Shown: positions 18,831 through 28,562, counted from the first letter of the stretch. The stretch: DNA of 64,000 nucleotides from Arthrobacter sp. ok362 (GCF_900102785.1 NZ_FNGC01000001.1:35916-99915), one strand, 5' to 3'. Made by a program: numbers and translations. The notes: generated by a model from the sequence alone, not told the origin.

Positions 18831-20632
18831 CCCGCGGGAGGGCCTGTATCGGGCGGAGCTGCAGCGACGGCGGCCGCGGCGTCGGGCAACTCAGACCCGC
18901 CCTGGTCCTGATGGGCGATGTATTGCAGGGCGATCCACAACTCCGCGCGGGCCTGGGCCTGATTGAGATCCATGCCCAGCACTTCGGCGATGACGCCGAT
19001 CTGCCGGCGAACGCTGTTCCGATGCAGCCCCGTGGTCTTCGCCGTGGCGTCCCAGCTGCCGTTCTCACCAAGCCAGGCCAGCAGGATGCCCAGCAGTGCA
19101 TCGCGGCGCTCCGGCTCGAGCGCGAGAATGGGTGCCAGCAGGCGGTCCGCCAGCATGGAGCCGGCCTCGGAGCCCAGCAGCCCCGTCACGGACCAGGTGA
19201 CCTCGTCCGCCCGGACGCTCCGGCGGCTGGTCAGCACCCGGTTGCGCAGCGAGGAAGCGAGTTGGTAGGCAACCGCCAGGCCCGCGAATTCGGTGTCGCT
19301 GCCGATCACGAGGCGCCAGCCGAGCCGCTCCACCTCGGCGAGCAGCGCGTCGTCGACCTTGAGCCGGGTGATGGCGGCAAAGCCGTAGTCGGTGTGCTCC
19401 ACCAATTTGGTGTCGAACAGCCTGCGCCATTCCAGCAACTCCCGCACCGGGCCCTCGCCCGTGTGGCGCGATGCGCCCGCGGCCCGTTCGCTGCCCATCG
19501 CCGAGTCCACCCGGACGCCCTGCACGACCCGCAGCTGCCCGGACCGGGTGGAGGAAATGGCTTGGGCCAGCAGGTCCTTCAGCCCGTTGACCTGCCGCGC
19601 CGTTCCCGAGGCCACGTTTTCCGGATGCAACAGCAGCGCCGTGGCAAGCTGGCTGGGGGCCAGGGAACCGCTCGTGCGCTGCCGGACCAGCAGTTCCAGC
19701 AGCCCGACGGCGGTGGAGACCACGCTGTTCTGGGCCGGGGTCAGCGGGGCGTCCGTACCCAGGACGAGCGCGCCGAGGTTAGCGTCCCGGGTGCTGCGCA
19801 GCGGATAACCGACGACCAGCGATGAGCCTGCGGCATCGAATGAATCCATCTCCACCCGGGGGCCGCTGCCAGCGAGCAGCCGGGACAGCAGCGGCTGCAG
19901 TGCGGCGGAATCAACTCCTGGCACGGTGCCGGCAGCGGTGCCTGCGGCGGCGCCAGCGGCGTGCGGGCCGGGGGAGCTGCCCGAGCCCCGGGCTCGCACC
20001 CGCCCGTCGGCCCCGACCAGCACGGCCCAGACCGGAACGCGCTGCACCAGGGCCGCGAGGAGCTCGTGCTCGGGGCGTGCCGACAAGACCGCCCGCATGA
20101 GCTGCCGGTTGGTATCGGCCAGTTGGCGGAAGGTCTTTGCGTTGTCCGATTCAAGGAGCCGGGAGAACTCGAGGCCCAGCGCGGCGAACGGAATGGACCC
20201 CGGAATGGACACCAAGGTGAGGTTGTGCCGCCGGCAGGCCCGGACCACGGTCTCCGGCACGGCCTCGAAGTAGGGTTCCAGGCCAAAGCCGAGGGCGCCG
20301 ACGCGGGCCTCGACCAGGCGCCGCATGTAGGCGTCCACCGTCTCCTCGCTGCCGCCGTCGCCCACGAACGGAAGGCCGGCAGTGAGCAGGAACTCGCCAT
20401 CGAGCAGGTAGGGGGTCGGGTCCTCCAGCTCGCTGGGCTCGACCCAGCGCAAGCGCTCGTCCCCGTTGCCGCCGTCGTGGAGGACGCCGAGCTCCGGCAG
20501 CTGGCGCAAGAACTGCGACAGCGTGACGAAACCCAAGCGCTCGGAGTCCTCAGCAGCCACGGCCGCGGCCCCCGTCCAGCCCGGGCGGCCGAAGGTCCGG
20601 ACGCCGGGCTGGACGACGGGCCAGTGGTGCAT
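18809..20632 (-). CDS. PucR family transcriptional regulator
   Basis: A 607-residue regulator with the N-terminal PucR ligand-sensing domain (about residues 35-150), a middle GGDEF-like/variable region containing Ala/Gly-rich spacers, and a C-terminal PucR helix-turn-helix (SWDATAKTTGLHRNSVRRQI, about 540-560). PucR-type proteins are activators of purine, amine and amino-acid catabolism. It is divergent from the permease-davB pair with 111 bp between them and convergent with davA, so it is the obvious local regulator, probably responding to lysine or a breakdown product (inference). A TATTCT box on the minus strand (20649-20654) could be its -10 element. Confidence 0.88.
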   Translation of the reverse strand: MHHWPVVQPGVRTFGRPGWTGAAAVAAEDSERLGFVTLSQFLRQLPELGVLHDGGNGDERLRWVEPSELEDPTPYLLDGEFLLTAGLPFVGDGGSEETVDAYMRRLVEARVGALGFGLEPYFEAVPETVVRACRRHNLTLVSIPGSIPFAALGLEFSRLLESDNAKTFRQLADTNRQLMRAVLSARPEHELLAALVQRVPVWAVLVGADGRVRARGSGSSPGPHAAGAAAGTAAGTVPGVDSAALQPLLSRLLAGSGPRVEMDSFDAAGSSLVVGYPLRSTRDANLGALVLGTDAPLTPAQNSVVSTAVGLLELLVRQRTSGSLAPSQLATALLLHPENVASGTARQVNGLKDLLAQAISSTRSGQLRVVQGVRVDSAMGSERAAGASRHTGEGPVRELLEWRRLFDTKLVEHTDYGFAAITRLKVDDALLAEVERLGWRLVIGSDTEFAGLAVAYQLASSLRNRVLTSRRSVRADEVTWSVTGLLGSEAGSMLADRLLAPILALEPERRDALLGILLAWLGENGSWDATAKTTGLHRNSVRRQIGVIAEVLGMDLNQAQARAELWIALQYIAHQDQGGSELPDAAAAVAAAPPDTGPPAGQMPQDR

Positions 20633-20673
20633 AAAGTCTCATGCCTGAAGAATACAGGTCATTTTGCACAGCC

Positions 20674-20700
20674 GTGAGAGGTGGCTCACATGCCTAGGGT
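20674..20700 (+). promoter_or_regulatory. Inverted repeat and -10 box before the permease
   Basis: GTGAG-N6-CTCAC (20674-20689) followed by TAGGGT (20695-20700), a good actinobacterial -10. The repeat covers the -35 zone, as an activator or repressor site would. It is the best PucR-site candidate in the divergent region. Confidence 0.45.
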
Positions 20701-20743
20701 GGTCAGGGGAAACCGACCACTACTGAAGATAAGGACGTCAACG

Positions 20744-22282
20744 ATGACTGTGCCAACTCTGATCGGGGAACGCCCGCCGGCCGCCGCCGGCCGTCCAGGG
20801 CTTGCCGCCCAGCTCCTGCGCCGCAAGCCGATCGGGCAACTGGTCAGCGAGGCCGAAACCGGGCACGGCGGCACGCGGCTGGTCCGCAGCTTCGGCGTGC
20901 TCCAGCTGACCATGATCAGCGTCGGCGCCACGCTCGGGACCGGCATCCTGGTGATCCTGGGCGAATCGGTGCCGCTCGCCGGCCCGGCCATCTGGATCTC
21001 CTTTGCCATTGCCGGACTCGCAGCCCTGCTCTCTGCCGTGTCCTATGCGGAGATGGCCGGACTGGTTCCGGCCGCCGGTTCCAGCTACTCCTACACCTAC
21101 GCCACCATGGGCGAGGGCATGGCCTGGATCTGCGGCTGGTGCCTGGTGCTTGAATACGCCGTCTCCGTGGCCGCCGTCGCGGTCGGCGCGGGCCAGTACG
21201 TCAACGAGGCCCTGGCGGTCTTCAACCTGGCCCTCCCGGACGCCATGTCGCAGCCGCCGGGAGCCGGCGGCGTGCTGAATGTGCCCGCAGTCGTCATTGT
21301 GGTCCTGGCCATGGTGCTGCTGGTCCGCGGTGCCAAAGAGAGCGCCTGGATCAACACAGCGATCGTCCTGGTCAAGGTCGGCATCCTGCTGTTCTTCTGT
21401 GCCGTGGCCTTCACCGCCTTCAACGGCGGACACTTCGAACCCCTCATGCCGATGGGCGCCGCCGGCGTCTCCGCCGCGGCCTCCCGGGTGTTCTTCTCCT
21501 ACATCGGCTTCGACGCCGCCTCCACCGCCGGGGAGGAAGCCAAGAACCCCAAACGCGACCTCCCGCGGGCCATCCTGCTCTCCATGCTGATCGTCACCAG
21601 CATCTACGTGCTCGTGGCCGTCGCCGCCATTGGCGCCCGCCCCTGGGGCTGGTTCGACGGCACCGAAGCGGCCCTCGTGAAAATCCTCGAGGAAATCACC
21701 GGCCAGCCGTGGGTTGGCGTGGTGTTCGCGGTCGGTGCCGTGCTCGCCATCGCCAGCATCGTGCTGACCGTCCTCTACGGGCAGACCCGGATCCTGCTCT
21801 CGATGTCGCGCGACGGCCTGGTTCCCAAGGTCTTCGGCCGGGTCTCGGCCCGCACGGGCACACCGGTTGCCGGAACCCTGATCGTGGGCACCGCCGTCGC
21901 ACTGACCGCCGGCCTGGTGCCGCTGGGCGCCCTCGCGGACGCCACGAGCATCGGCACACTGTTCGCGTTCGCCCTGGTCAACGTGGCAGTCATCTACCTG
22001 CGGCGGACCCGGCCCGAGCTCACGCGAAGCTTCCGCGTCCCGTTCTTTCCGCTGACACCGGTTCTCGGCGCCCTCATGTGCGCCTACCTCATGGCCAACC
22101 TCGGCGCCGAGACCTGGGCGGTCTTCGGCGTCTGGATGCTCGTCGGCCTGGCCGCCTACTTCGGCTACGGCCGCAAGAACTCCAGGGTGGCCGCCCTGAG
22201 CCATGAGGAATACCGCGGACTATCAGGCCGCCAACCCGCCAACACCACCGCCACCCAGGAACTGAAGGCAGAGATCTCATGA
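20744..22282 (+). CDS. APC-superfamily amino-acid permease
   Basis: A 512-residue membrane transporter with about 12 hydrophobic segments and the APC signature GATLGTGILVILGE in the first helix (about 57-70), FFSYIGFDAASTAGEEAKNP near residue 250. Similar to cationic amino-acid/polyamine permeases. ATG 20744 has AAGGA eight bases upstream. The last bases overlap the monooxygenase start (ATGA at 22279), so the two are translationally coupled; the transported substrate is therefore probably lysine (inference). Confidence 0.92.
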   Translation: MTVPTLIGERPPAAAGRPGLAAQLLRRKPIGQLVSEAETGHGGTRLVRSFGVLQLTMISVGATLGTGILVILGESVPLAGPAIWISFAIAGLAALLSAVSYAEMAGLVPAAGSSYSYTYATMGEGMAWICGWCLVLEYAVSVAAVAVGAGQYVNEALAVFNLALPDAMSQPPGAGGVLNVPAVVIVVLAMVLLVRGAKESAWINTAIVLVKVGILLFFCAVAFTAFNGGHFEPLMPMGAAGVSAAASRVFFSYIGFDAASTAGEEAKNPKRDLPRAILLSMLIVTSIYVLVAVAAIGARPWGWFDGTEAALVKILEEITGQPWVGVVFAVGAVLAIASIVLTVLYGQTRILLSMSRDGLVPKVFGRVSARTGTPVAGTLIVGTAVALTAGLVPLGALADATSIGTLFAFALVNVAVIYLRRTRPELTRSFRVPFFPLTPVLGALMCAYLMANLGAETWAVFGVWMLVGLAAYFGYGRKNSRVAALSHEEYRGLSGRQPANTTATQELKAEIS

Positions 22283-24003
22283 CCACCGCCACCGAACTGC
22301 CGGCCCCCGAACCGGCTGCCACCACGGCTTCCATCCCGGCCGGCCCCCGTCCGGCCGAGGCGCCCATCACCATGCTGAATCCGGATTTCCCGTTCAGCTA
22401 CGACCACTACCTCGCCCACCCCGACGGCCTGGGCTCGGTGCCGCCCGAACTGTACGGGACAGAGGTCGCCGTCGTCGGTGCCGGCCTGTCCGGGCTGGTC
22501 ACCGCCTATGAACTTATGAAGCTGGGCCTGCGGCCGGTGGTCTATGAGGCCGACAGGATCGGCGGCCGGCTGAGGACCGCCAGCTTCCCGTCCGCCCCGG
22601 GCATCGTGGCGGACCTCGGCGGCATGCGGTTCCCGGTCTCCGGCAAGGCGTTCTACCACTATGTGGACCTGCTCGGACTGGAGACCCAGGAGTTCCCCAA
22701 TCCGCTGGCGCCGGCAACTTCCAGCACGGTGATCGAGCTCGCCGGCCAGAAGTACTACGCCGAGACCGCCGCGGACCTGCCCGCTTTCTTCCTCGAGGTG
22801 GCGGACGCGTGGAAGGCGGCCGTGAACGACGGCGCCCGGTTCGCCGAGATGCAGGACGCGATCCGGGCCCGGGACACCAGCCGGATCAAGGAACTGTGGA
22901 ACGCGCTGCTCCCGGAGCTGGACGAGCAGACCTTCTACGGCTTCATAGCCGGCAGCGACTCCTTCAAGGAGGCCGGCTTCGCCCACCGCGAGGCCTTCGG
23001 ACAGGTGGGCTTCGGCACGGGCGGCTGGGACACCGACTTCCCCAACTCCATCCTCGAAATCCTCCGGGTCGTCTACACCGACGCCGATGACCAGCACCGG
23101 CTCATCTCCGGCGGCGCGCAGCGGCTCCCCGAGGCGCTGTGGGAGCACACGCCGTCGGGCATGGCCCACTGGCCGGACGGCACCTCCCTGGCATCCCTGC
23201 ATGCCGGTGCCCCGCGGGGCGCAGTGGAGCGCATCGCCCGCGACGGCAGCGGCGACTTCCGGATCCGCGAACGCTGGGGACGCGAATCCGCGTACCCGGC
23301 GGTGGTGACCACATGCCAGTCGTGGCTGCTCTCGACGCGGATCCACACCGACGAAAGCCTGTTCCCCGCCGAGCTGTGGACGGCGATCGAACGCTCGCAC
23401 TACATGCAGTCCTCCAAGACCTTCGTCATGGTGGACCGGCCGTTCTGGAAAGACATCGACCCGGAGACGGGCCGCGAGGTCCTGTCCATGACGCTGACGG
23501 ACCGGCTAAACCGGGCCACATACCTGCTGGACAACGGCCCGGACCAGCCCGCCGTGATCCTGCTGTCCTACACGTGGAACGACGACGCGCTGAAGTGGCT
23601 GTCGCTCGACGCGGACGAGCGGGCGGAGCTCATGCTGCACTCGCTGGAGCAGATCTACCCCGGGGTCGATATCGCCAGCCACATCGTGGGCCAGCCGATC
23701 ACGGTCTCGTGGGAGGCCGACCCCAACTTCATGGGCGCGTTTAAGGCCAACCTGCCGGGGCACTACCGCTACCAGCAGCGGCTCTTCACCCATTTCAAGC
23801 AGGACGCGCTCCCGGCCGAACAGCGCGGAATCTTCGTCGCCGGCGACGACGTCTCGTTCACCGCCGGCTGGGCCGAAGGCGCCGTCACCACCGGCCTGAA
23901 CGCGGTCTGGGGTGTGGTCAACCACCTCGGCGGCCGGACCCCGGAGGGGAACCCGGGACCGGGCGAACTGCTGGCCGAGCTGGGCCCGATCCCGCTGGAC
24001 TGA
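22279..24003 (+). CDS. davB: L-lysine 2-monooxygenase-like flavoenzyme
   Basis: A 574-residue FAD enzyme of the flavin amine oxidase superfamily. The FAD motif is VVGAGLSGL (66-73), with Glu90 (VVYEA) and GGRLRT (95-100) and a C-terminal FAD segment GIFVAGDDVSFTAGWAEGA. Distinctive stretches such as DLGGMRFPVS, FGTGGWDTDFPNS, SSKTFVMVDRPFWK and SWEADPNFMGAFK closely resemble, from memory, lysine 2-monooxygenase (DavB) of Pseudomonas, which decarboxylates and oxidises L-lysine to 5-aminovaleramide. Tryptophan and phenylalanine 2-monooxygenases are the alternative. The adjacent amidase and permease support the lysine reading. Overlaps the permease gene by 4 bp. Confidence 0.85.
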   Translation: MTTATELPAPEPAATTASIPAGPRPAEAPITMLNPDFPFSYDHYLAHPDGLGSVPPELYGTEVAVVGAGLSGLVTAYELMKLGLRPVVYEADRIGGRLRTASFPSAPGIVADLGGMRFPVSGKAFYHYVDLLGLETQEFPNPLAPATSSTVIELAGQKYYAETAADLPAFFLEVADAWKAAVNDGARFAEMQDAIRARDTSRIKELWNALLPELDEQTFYGFIAGSDSFKEAGFAHREAFGQVGFGTGGWDTDFPNSILEILRVVYTDADDQHRLISGGAQRLPEALWEHTPSGMAHWPDGTSLASLHAGAPRGAVERIARDGSGDFRIRERWGRESAYPAVVTTCQSWLLSTRIHTDESLFPAELWTAIERSHYMQSSKTFVMVDRPFWKDIDPETGREVLSMTLTDRLNRATYLLDNGPDQPAVILLSYTWNDDALKWLSLDADERAELMLHSLEQIYPGVDIASHIVGQPITVSWEADPNFMGAFKANLPGHYRYQQRLFTHFKQDALPAEQRGIFVAGDDVSFTAGWAEGAVTTGLNAVWGVVNHLGGRTPEGNPGPGELLAELGPIPLD

Positions 24004-24083
24004 GCCGCCAGCCTGGACAGCTGGACGGGAAAAGCTGGACTGGGTGGGAGGATCGGCCCGTTTGGACCACTCAGTCCGCTATT

Positions 24084-24605
24084 TCACGCCCCGTGAAGTT
24101 CGCGGTGCGCGCGTGCCAGTTCCTGGTAGTGGGCGGCGTTGTGCTGGACGCCCGCGAACTCTTCGTCGCTGAGCTCGCGCCGGACTTTGGCCGGAACTCC
24201 GGCGACGAGCGAGCGGGGCGGGATGACGGTGCCCTCCAGCACCACGGCACCGGCGGCGATGAGGGATCCGGCGCCGATCACGGCCCCGTTGAGGATGGTG
24301 GCGCTCATGCCGATCAGGCAGTCGTCCTCGACGGTGCAGCCGTGGACCACGGCGCTGTGGCCGACGCTGACCCGCGCGCCGACGGTGCAGGGGAAGCCGG
24401 GGTCGGCGTGCAGCACCACGTTGTCCTGCAGATTGCTGCCGGCGCCGACGATGATGGCGGCCGTGTCGGCGCGGACGGAAACGCCGTAGAAGGCGCTCGA
24501 GTTCTCGGCCAGGGTGGCGTTGCCGATCACGGACGCCGTGGGCGCGATGAAGGCGGAGTCATGGACGGCCGGAGTGGTGCCGGCGAATGCGTAGAGGGGA
24601 GCCAT
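24084..24605 (-). CDS. Gamma-carbonic anhydrase family protein
   Basis: A 173-residue left-handed beta-helix (hexapeptide repeat) protein. Histidines in VVLHAD and GHSAVVHGC are at the metal-site positions of the gamma-carbonic anhydrase/YrdA group; Arg and Asp in SVRAD are also conserved. Active site is on trimers. Family members are often annotated as putative carbonic anhydrases or acetyltransferases, and activity is unproven for most. Probably leaderless: TAGGCT lies six bases before the ATG. Confidence 0.92.
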   Translation of the reverse strand: MAPLYAFAGTTPAVHDSAFIAPTASVIGNATLAENSSAFYGVSVRADTAAIIVGAGSNLQDNVVLHADPGFPCTVGARVSVGHSAVVHGCTVEDDCLIGMSATILNGAVIGAGSLIAAGAVVLEGTVIPPRSLVAGVPAKVRRELSDEEFAGVQHNAAHYQELARAHRELHGA

Positions 24606-24611
24606 GCCACC

Positions 24612-24617
24612 AGCCTA
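24612..24617 (-). promoter_or_regulatory. -10 box TAGGCT, leaderless start
   Basis: TAGGCT on the minus strand, six bases before ATG 24605; no ribosome-binding site in between. Confidence 0.6.
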
Positions 24618-24635
24618 GGACACCTCCCCGCCCCG

Positions 24636-24688
24636 TTGCGCTATCAGTTGTGGTCCCTCTGGGCGCCTGTGAGCCACCACAACTGCAA
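24636..24688. repeat. Dispersed palindromic element, copy A
   Basis: Perfect 10-bp stem CAGTTGTGGT/ACCACAACTG (24645-24654, 24676-24685), flanked by TTGC and GCAA. It opens with GTTGCGCTATCA and reaches TGGTCC, as does the element at 53390-53449 (GTTGCCCTATCA, TGGTCC). Confidence 0.7.
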
Positions 24689-24715
24689 GCTCAACGAGAA
24701 AGAGCGGGAAAAGGT

Positions 24716-25141
24716 TCAGGCGGGGGAGCGGAGGACCGTGAAGCCCTCGCCGCGATAGCCGCCCTCGCTTCGCGGGTCGGGGACGGGGAGCACGACGGCG
24801 ATTGGCGCGCCGGGTTCGGCCACCCGCCCAAGTTCGCGGACGACGTCGTCCCACTCCTCGGGGGGCAGGCCCGACAGTGCGTCCACCGCCCACACCGAAG
24901 AAAACGCGGCGTCGGCGAACGGCAGCGATACCGGGCCCGCCACAGAAGCCTCCAGCCCGTGCGCCCGGGCGATGTGGATGTTCTCCTCGGACCGGTCGAC
25001 GCCGGTGAAATGGATGCCGAACTGCACAAAGTGCAGCCCGTCCGCGCCCGGGCCGCAATCCAGCCCCAGCACTGCGTGCCGACCCTCGTTCTTCAGCAGC
25101 GCCACGAACGATTCGAGCCGGTCCCTGCGGGTGGAGTCCAT
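24716..25141 (-). CDS. Small class I SAM-dependent methyltransferase-like protein
   Basis: A 141-residue protein with the SAM-binding pattern LGLDCGPGADGLHF (about 25-38), GVDRSEENI and the post-motif LPFADAAFSSVWAVDAL. It is shorter than most methyltransferases and lacks the last strands of the fold, so it may be a minimal family member or partly decayed. Substrate unknown. Sits between purU and the palindromic element. Confidence 0.75.
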   Translation of the reverse strand: MDSTRRDRLESFVALLKNEGRHAVLGLDCGPGADGLHFVQFGIHFTGVDRSEENIHIARAHGLEASVAGPVSLPFADAAFSSVWAVDALSGLPPEEWDDVVRELGRVAEPGAPIAVVLPVPDPRSEGGYRGEGFTVLRSPA

Positions 25142-25162
25142 AGCTCTAGTTAAGAACCGGAT

Positions 25163-26023
25163 TCAGTTAAAGACAACCGTCCGGTTGCCGTCGAGCAGGA
25201 CGCGGTGCTCGGCATGCCACTGCACGGCCTGGGCGAGGGTGCGGCCCTCCACGTCGCGGCCCATCTGGACGAACTGCTCGGCGGTGCGCCGGTGGTCCAC
25301 CCGGATGACTTCCTGCTCGATGATCGGTCCCTCATCCAGGGCTGCCGTGACGTAATGCGCCGTGGCGCCGATGAGCTTCACGCCGCGGGCATGCGCCTGG
25401 TGATAGGGCTTGGCACCCTTGAAGGAGGGCAGGAACGAGTGGTGGATGTTGATGGCCTTGCCCGTGAGTTCGGTGCATAGCTCGTCAGAGATGATCTGCA
25501 TATACCGGGCAAGGACGGTGAGCTCGACGTCGTGCTCCTTCATTAGGAGCCGGAGGGCGTCCTCGGCTTGGACCTTGGTGTCCGGGGTGACGGGGATGTG
25601 GTGGAACGGGATGCCGTAGAACTGCGCCAAACCCTCAAGGTCGCGGTGGTTGGACACGATGGCCGGAATCTCGATTGGCAGGGTGCCGGAGCGCTGGAGG
25701 AACAGCAGATCATTCAGGCAGTGGGCCGAGGTGCTGGCCATCAGCAGGGTGCGGACCTTCCGGCCGGCGGGGTTGAGGCTCCACTGCATCCCGAAGGCCT
25801 GCGCCACGGGCTCGAGCGCCGCCTGCAGCTCCGCCTGGGCCGCCACCGTCGTCGCCTCCACCCGCATGAAGAAGGTGCCCGTGCCCTGGCTGCCGTACTG
25901 CTGGGAGTCTGTAATATTGCAGCCCGCCACCAGCAGGGCTCCGGCGACGGCGTGCACGATGCCGGGCCGGTCAGGGCAGGACAGGGTCAGGATGTAGGAG
26001 GCAGTCAGGTTCTCGTCAGTCAC
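25163..26023 (-). CDS. purU: Formyltetrahydrofolate deformylase
   Basis: Hydrolyses 10-formyl-THF to formate and THF, balancing one-carbon folate and supplying formate. A 286-residue protein with an N-terminal ACT domain (ILTLSCPDRPGIVHAVAGAL, about 11-30) and a C-terminal formyltransferase-like domain with the catalytic HHSFLPSF (about 210) and GATAHYVT. GTG 26023 has TAGGCT seven bases upstream (leaderless). Divergent from glyA, which acts on the same pool. Confidence 0.95.
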   Translation of the reverse strand: MTDENLTASYILTLSCPDRPGIVHAVAGALLVAGCNITDSQQYGSQGTGTFFMRVEATTVAAQAELQAALEPVAQAFGMQWSLNPAGRKVRTLLMASTSAHCLNDLLFLQRSGTLPIEIPAIVSNHRDLEGLAQFYGIPFHHIPVTPDTKVQAEDALRLLMKEHDVELTVLARYMQIISDELCTELTGKAINIHHSFLPSFKGAKPYHQAHARGVKLIGATAHYVTAALDEGPIIEQEVIRVDHRRTAEQFVQMGRDVEGRTLAQAVQWHAEHRVLLDGNRTVVFN

Positions 26024-26336
26024 GAAGACCAGCCTACCTGCGCTTCAAGGGCAGTTTTGAAAGGGTTTTGGTAGTGTTAACCCGTCGCAACTGGCGTTGG
26101 ATGGCTAACCATCAGGGAGCGGCACTCACGAAGACCACGGATCGTACGCCTGGGCCGAGGGTCATGTCTTACCGGTCGGGAGCATCACCGCTGCCGTATC
26201 GTTGCTGGCGCCCGCGCGGGGTGTCATCCGCCGCTGTCGCGGCCCGCTGTCCAGGGGCCCGTAATCAAAGGGCGGTGCAACGGGCCAGCCGGTAGCCTGA
26301 CCAATAGCCGTACCCGTTGCCTACCAGGAGTTCCTC
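26024..26336. other. Divergent purU-glyA intergenic region
   Basis: No gene seen; the small frames inside have no ribosome site or family sequence. It holds the purU -10 box, a hairpin (GGCCCGT/ACGGGCC at 26256-26262 and 26280-26286), a possible glyA -10 box TAGCCT just after it (26293-26298), and CCAGGAG before the glyA start. No recognised riboswitch. Confidence 0.5.
26031..26036 (-). promoter_or_regulatory. -10 box TAGGCT, leaderless purU
   Basis: TAGGCT on the minus strand with a 7-nt gap to GTG 26023. Confidence 0.55.
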
Positions 26337-27635
26337 GTGACTACTACCACCGCCACCTCAGCCGCCGTGAGCAACCAGCCGCTGGCCGAACTCGATCCGG
26401 AAATCGCCGCCGTACTCGCCCAGGAACTTGGCCGCCAGCGCGGCACCCTGGAAATGATCGCTTCCGAGAACTTCGCCCCGCGCGCCGTGATGGAAGCGCA
26501 GGGCTCCGTCCTGACCAACAAGTACGCCGAGGGCTACCCGGGACGCCGCTACTACGGCGGCTGTGAGTACGTCGACGTCGCCGAGCAGCTCGCGATCGAC
26601 CGCGTCAAGGAACTCTTCGGCGCCGAATACGCCAACGTGCAGCCGCACTCCGGCGCGCAGGCCAACGCCGCCGCGCTCGCCGCCATGATCACCCCGGGCG
26701 ACAAGATCCTGGGCCTCTCCCTGGCCCACGGCGGACACCTCACCCACGGCATGAAGCTGAACTTCTCCGGCAAGCTCTACAACGTGGCTGCCTACCAGGT
26801 CGAGGAAGATAACTTCCGGATCGACATGGACAAGCTGCGCGAGCAGGCCATCGCCGAAAAGCCCCAGGTGATCATCGCCGGCTGGTCTGCCTACCCGCGG
26901 CACCTCGATTTCGCTGCCTTCCGCTCGATCGCCGACGAGGTCGGCGCCCTGCTCTGGACCGACATGGCGCACTTCGCCGGCCTCGTCGCCGCCGGACTGC
27001 ACCCGAGCCCGGTCCCGTACTCCGACGTCGTCACCTCCACGGTGCACAAGACGCTGTCCGGCCCGCGCTCGGGCGTGATCCTGGCCAAGCAGGAATGGGC
27101 CAAGAAACTCAATTCCGCGGTGTTCCCTGGCCAGCAGGGCGGCCCGCTCATGCACGTGATCGCCGCGAAGGCCGTGGCCTTCAAGATCGCCGGCACGGAA
27201 GAATTCAAGGAGCGCCAAGAGCGCGTGCTCGAAGGTGCCAAGATTATCGCCGAGCGCCTCGGCCAGGCCGACGTCGCCGACGCCGGCGTATCGGTCCTGA
27301 CCGGCGGCACCGACGTGCACCTGGTCCTGGTGGACCTGCGCGACTGCGAGCTCAACGGGCAGGAAGCCGAGGACCGCCTCGCGGAAATCGACATCACGGT
27401 CAACCGCAACGCCGTCCCGTTCGACCCGCGTCCGCCGATGGTCACCTCCGGCCTGCGCATCGGCACCCCGGCCCTGGCCACCCGCGGCTTCGGCGCCGAG
27501 GAGTTCACCGAGGTCGCGGACATCATCGCCACGGCACTGAAATCCGGAGCTGCCACGGAGATCGAGACCCTGCAGGCCCGCGTGGACAAGCTCGCCGCCG
27601 ACTTCCCGCTGTACCCGCAGCACGAGCAGTGGTAG
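26337..27635 (+). CDS. glyA: Serine hydroxymethyltransferase
   Basis: PLP enzyme interconverting serine + THF with glycine + 5,10-methylene-THF. 432 residues, full family length. EMIASENF (41-48), [11 protein letters not shown] and the PLP lysine in [11 protein letters not shown] (about residue 240) are clear. GTG start has AGGAG seven bases upstream. folD follows after 3 bp, so the two form an operon making and using methylene-THF. Confidence 0.97.
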   Translation: MTTTTATSAAVSNQPLAELDPEIAAVLAQELGRQRGTLEMIASENFAPRAVMEAQGSVLTNKYAEGYPGRRYYGGCEYVDVAEQLAIDRVKELFGAEYANVQPHSGAQANAAALAAMITPGDKILGLSLAHGGHLTHGMKLNFSGKLYNVAAYQVEEDNFRIDMDKLREQAIAEKPQVIIAGWSAYPRHLDFAAFRSIADEVGALLWTDMAHFAGLVAAGLHPSPVPYSDVVTSTVHKTLSGPRSGVILAKQEWAKKLNSAVFPGQQGGPLMHVIAAKAVAFKIAGTEEFKERQERVLEGAKIIAERLGQADVADAGVSVLTGGTDVHLVLVDLRDCELNGQEAEDRLAEIDITVNRNAVPFDPRPPMVTSGLRIGTPALATRGFGAEEFTEVADIIATALKSGAATEIETLQARVDKLAADFPLYPQHEQW

Positions 27636-27638
27636 GCC

Positions 27639-28562
27639 ATGACTTCTGCTAAGACTGCAAGCACAGCACAGATCCTTGACGGCACGGCTACCGCCGCTGC
27701 CATCAAGGCCGAGCTGACCGGGCGCGTGGCCGCACTCAAGGCCAAGGGCATCACTCCCGGACTGGGCACCATCCTGGTGGGCTCCGATCCCGGCAGCACC
27801 TGGTATGTCGGCGGCAAGCACAAGGACTGCGCCCAGGTGGGCATCACGTCCATCCGCCGCGACCTGCCGGAAGAGACCACGCAGGACGAACTCCTGGCCG
27901 TGGTCCGCGAGCTCAACGAGAACCCGGAGTGCACCGGCTACATCGTCCAGCTGCCGCTTCCCAAGCACATCGACCAGGACGTCATCCTGGAGGCCATGGA
28001 TCCCGAGAAGGACGCCGACGGCCTGCACCCGATGAACCTGGGCCGGCTCGTGGCCAACGTCAGCGGACCCATGAAGTCCCCGCTGCCCTGCACGCCCAAG
28101 GGCTGCGTGGAGCTGCTGACCCGGCACGGGATAGACCTCAACGGCAAGCGCGTCCTCGTGGTGGGCCGCGGCGTTACCATCGGCCGCCCGGTGGGGCTGC
28201 TGCTGACCCGCAAGGACGTCAATGCCACGGTCATCCTGGCCCACACCGGAACGGTGGACCTGCCGGCAGAACTGCGGCAGGCCGACGTCGTGATCGCCGC
28301 CGCAGGGCAGCCGCACATGATCAAGGCCGGGGACCTCAAGCCCGGCGCGATCGTGCTCGACGTCGGCGTCAGCCGGGTAGACGACGGCAACGGCAAGGCC
28401 GTGGTCACCGGAGACGTTGACCCCGCTGCGGCCGACGTCGCCGCATGGCTCTCGCCGAACCCCGGGGGAGTGGGACCCATGACCCGCGCCATGCTCCTCG
28501 CCAACGTGGTGGAAACCGCAGAACGCCAATTGGCGGCGAAAACCAACTCGGGGCTCGCCTAA
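27639..28562 (+). CDS. folD: Methylenetetrahydrofolate dehydrogenase/cyclohydrolase
   Basis: Bifunctional enzyme taking 5,10-methylene-THF to 10-formyl-THF with NADP. 307 residues. Conserved elements: [14 protein letters not shown] with the catalytic Lys (about 49-62), [13 protein letters not shown]-equivalent DGLHPMN, and [13 protein letters not shown]. Starts 3 bp after glyA. Note [13 protein letters not shown] in place of the more common S-x-x-Y-V-x-x-K, typical of actinobacterial FolD. Confidence 0.96.
   Translation: MTSAKTASTAQILDGTATAAAIKAELTGRVAALKAKGITPGLGTILVGSDPGSTWYVGGKHKDCAQVGITSIRRDLPEETTQDELLAVVRELNENPECTGYIVQLPLPKHIDQDVILEAMDPEKDADGLHPMNLGRLVANVSGPMKSPLPCTPKGCVELLTRHGIDLNGKRVLVVGRGVTIGRPVGLLLTRKDVNATVILAHTGTVDLPAELRQADVVIAAAGQPHMIKAGDLKPGAIVLDVGVSRVDDGNGKAVVTGDVDPAAADVAAWLSPNPGGVGPMTRAMLLANVVETAERQLAAKTNSGLA

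Noticed and set aside
26068..26295. Possible small gene or glycine/THF riboswitch before glyA
   Set aside because: No ribosome site for the ORF and no recognisable conserved riboswitch core; only one short hairpin.
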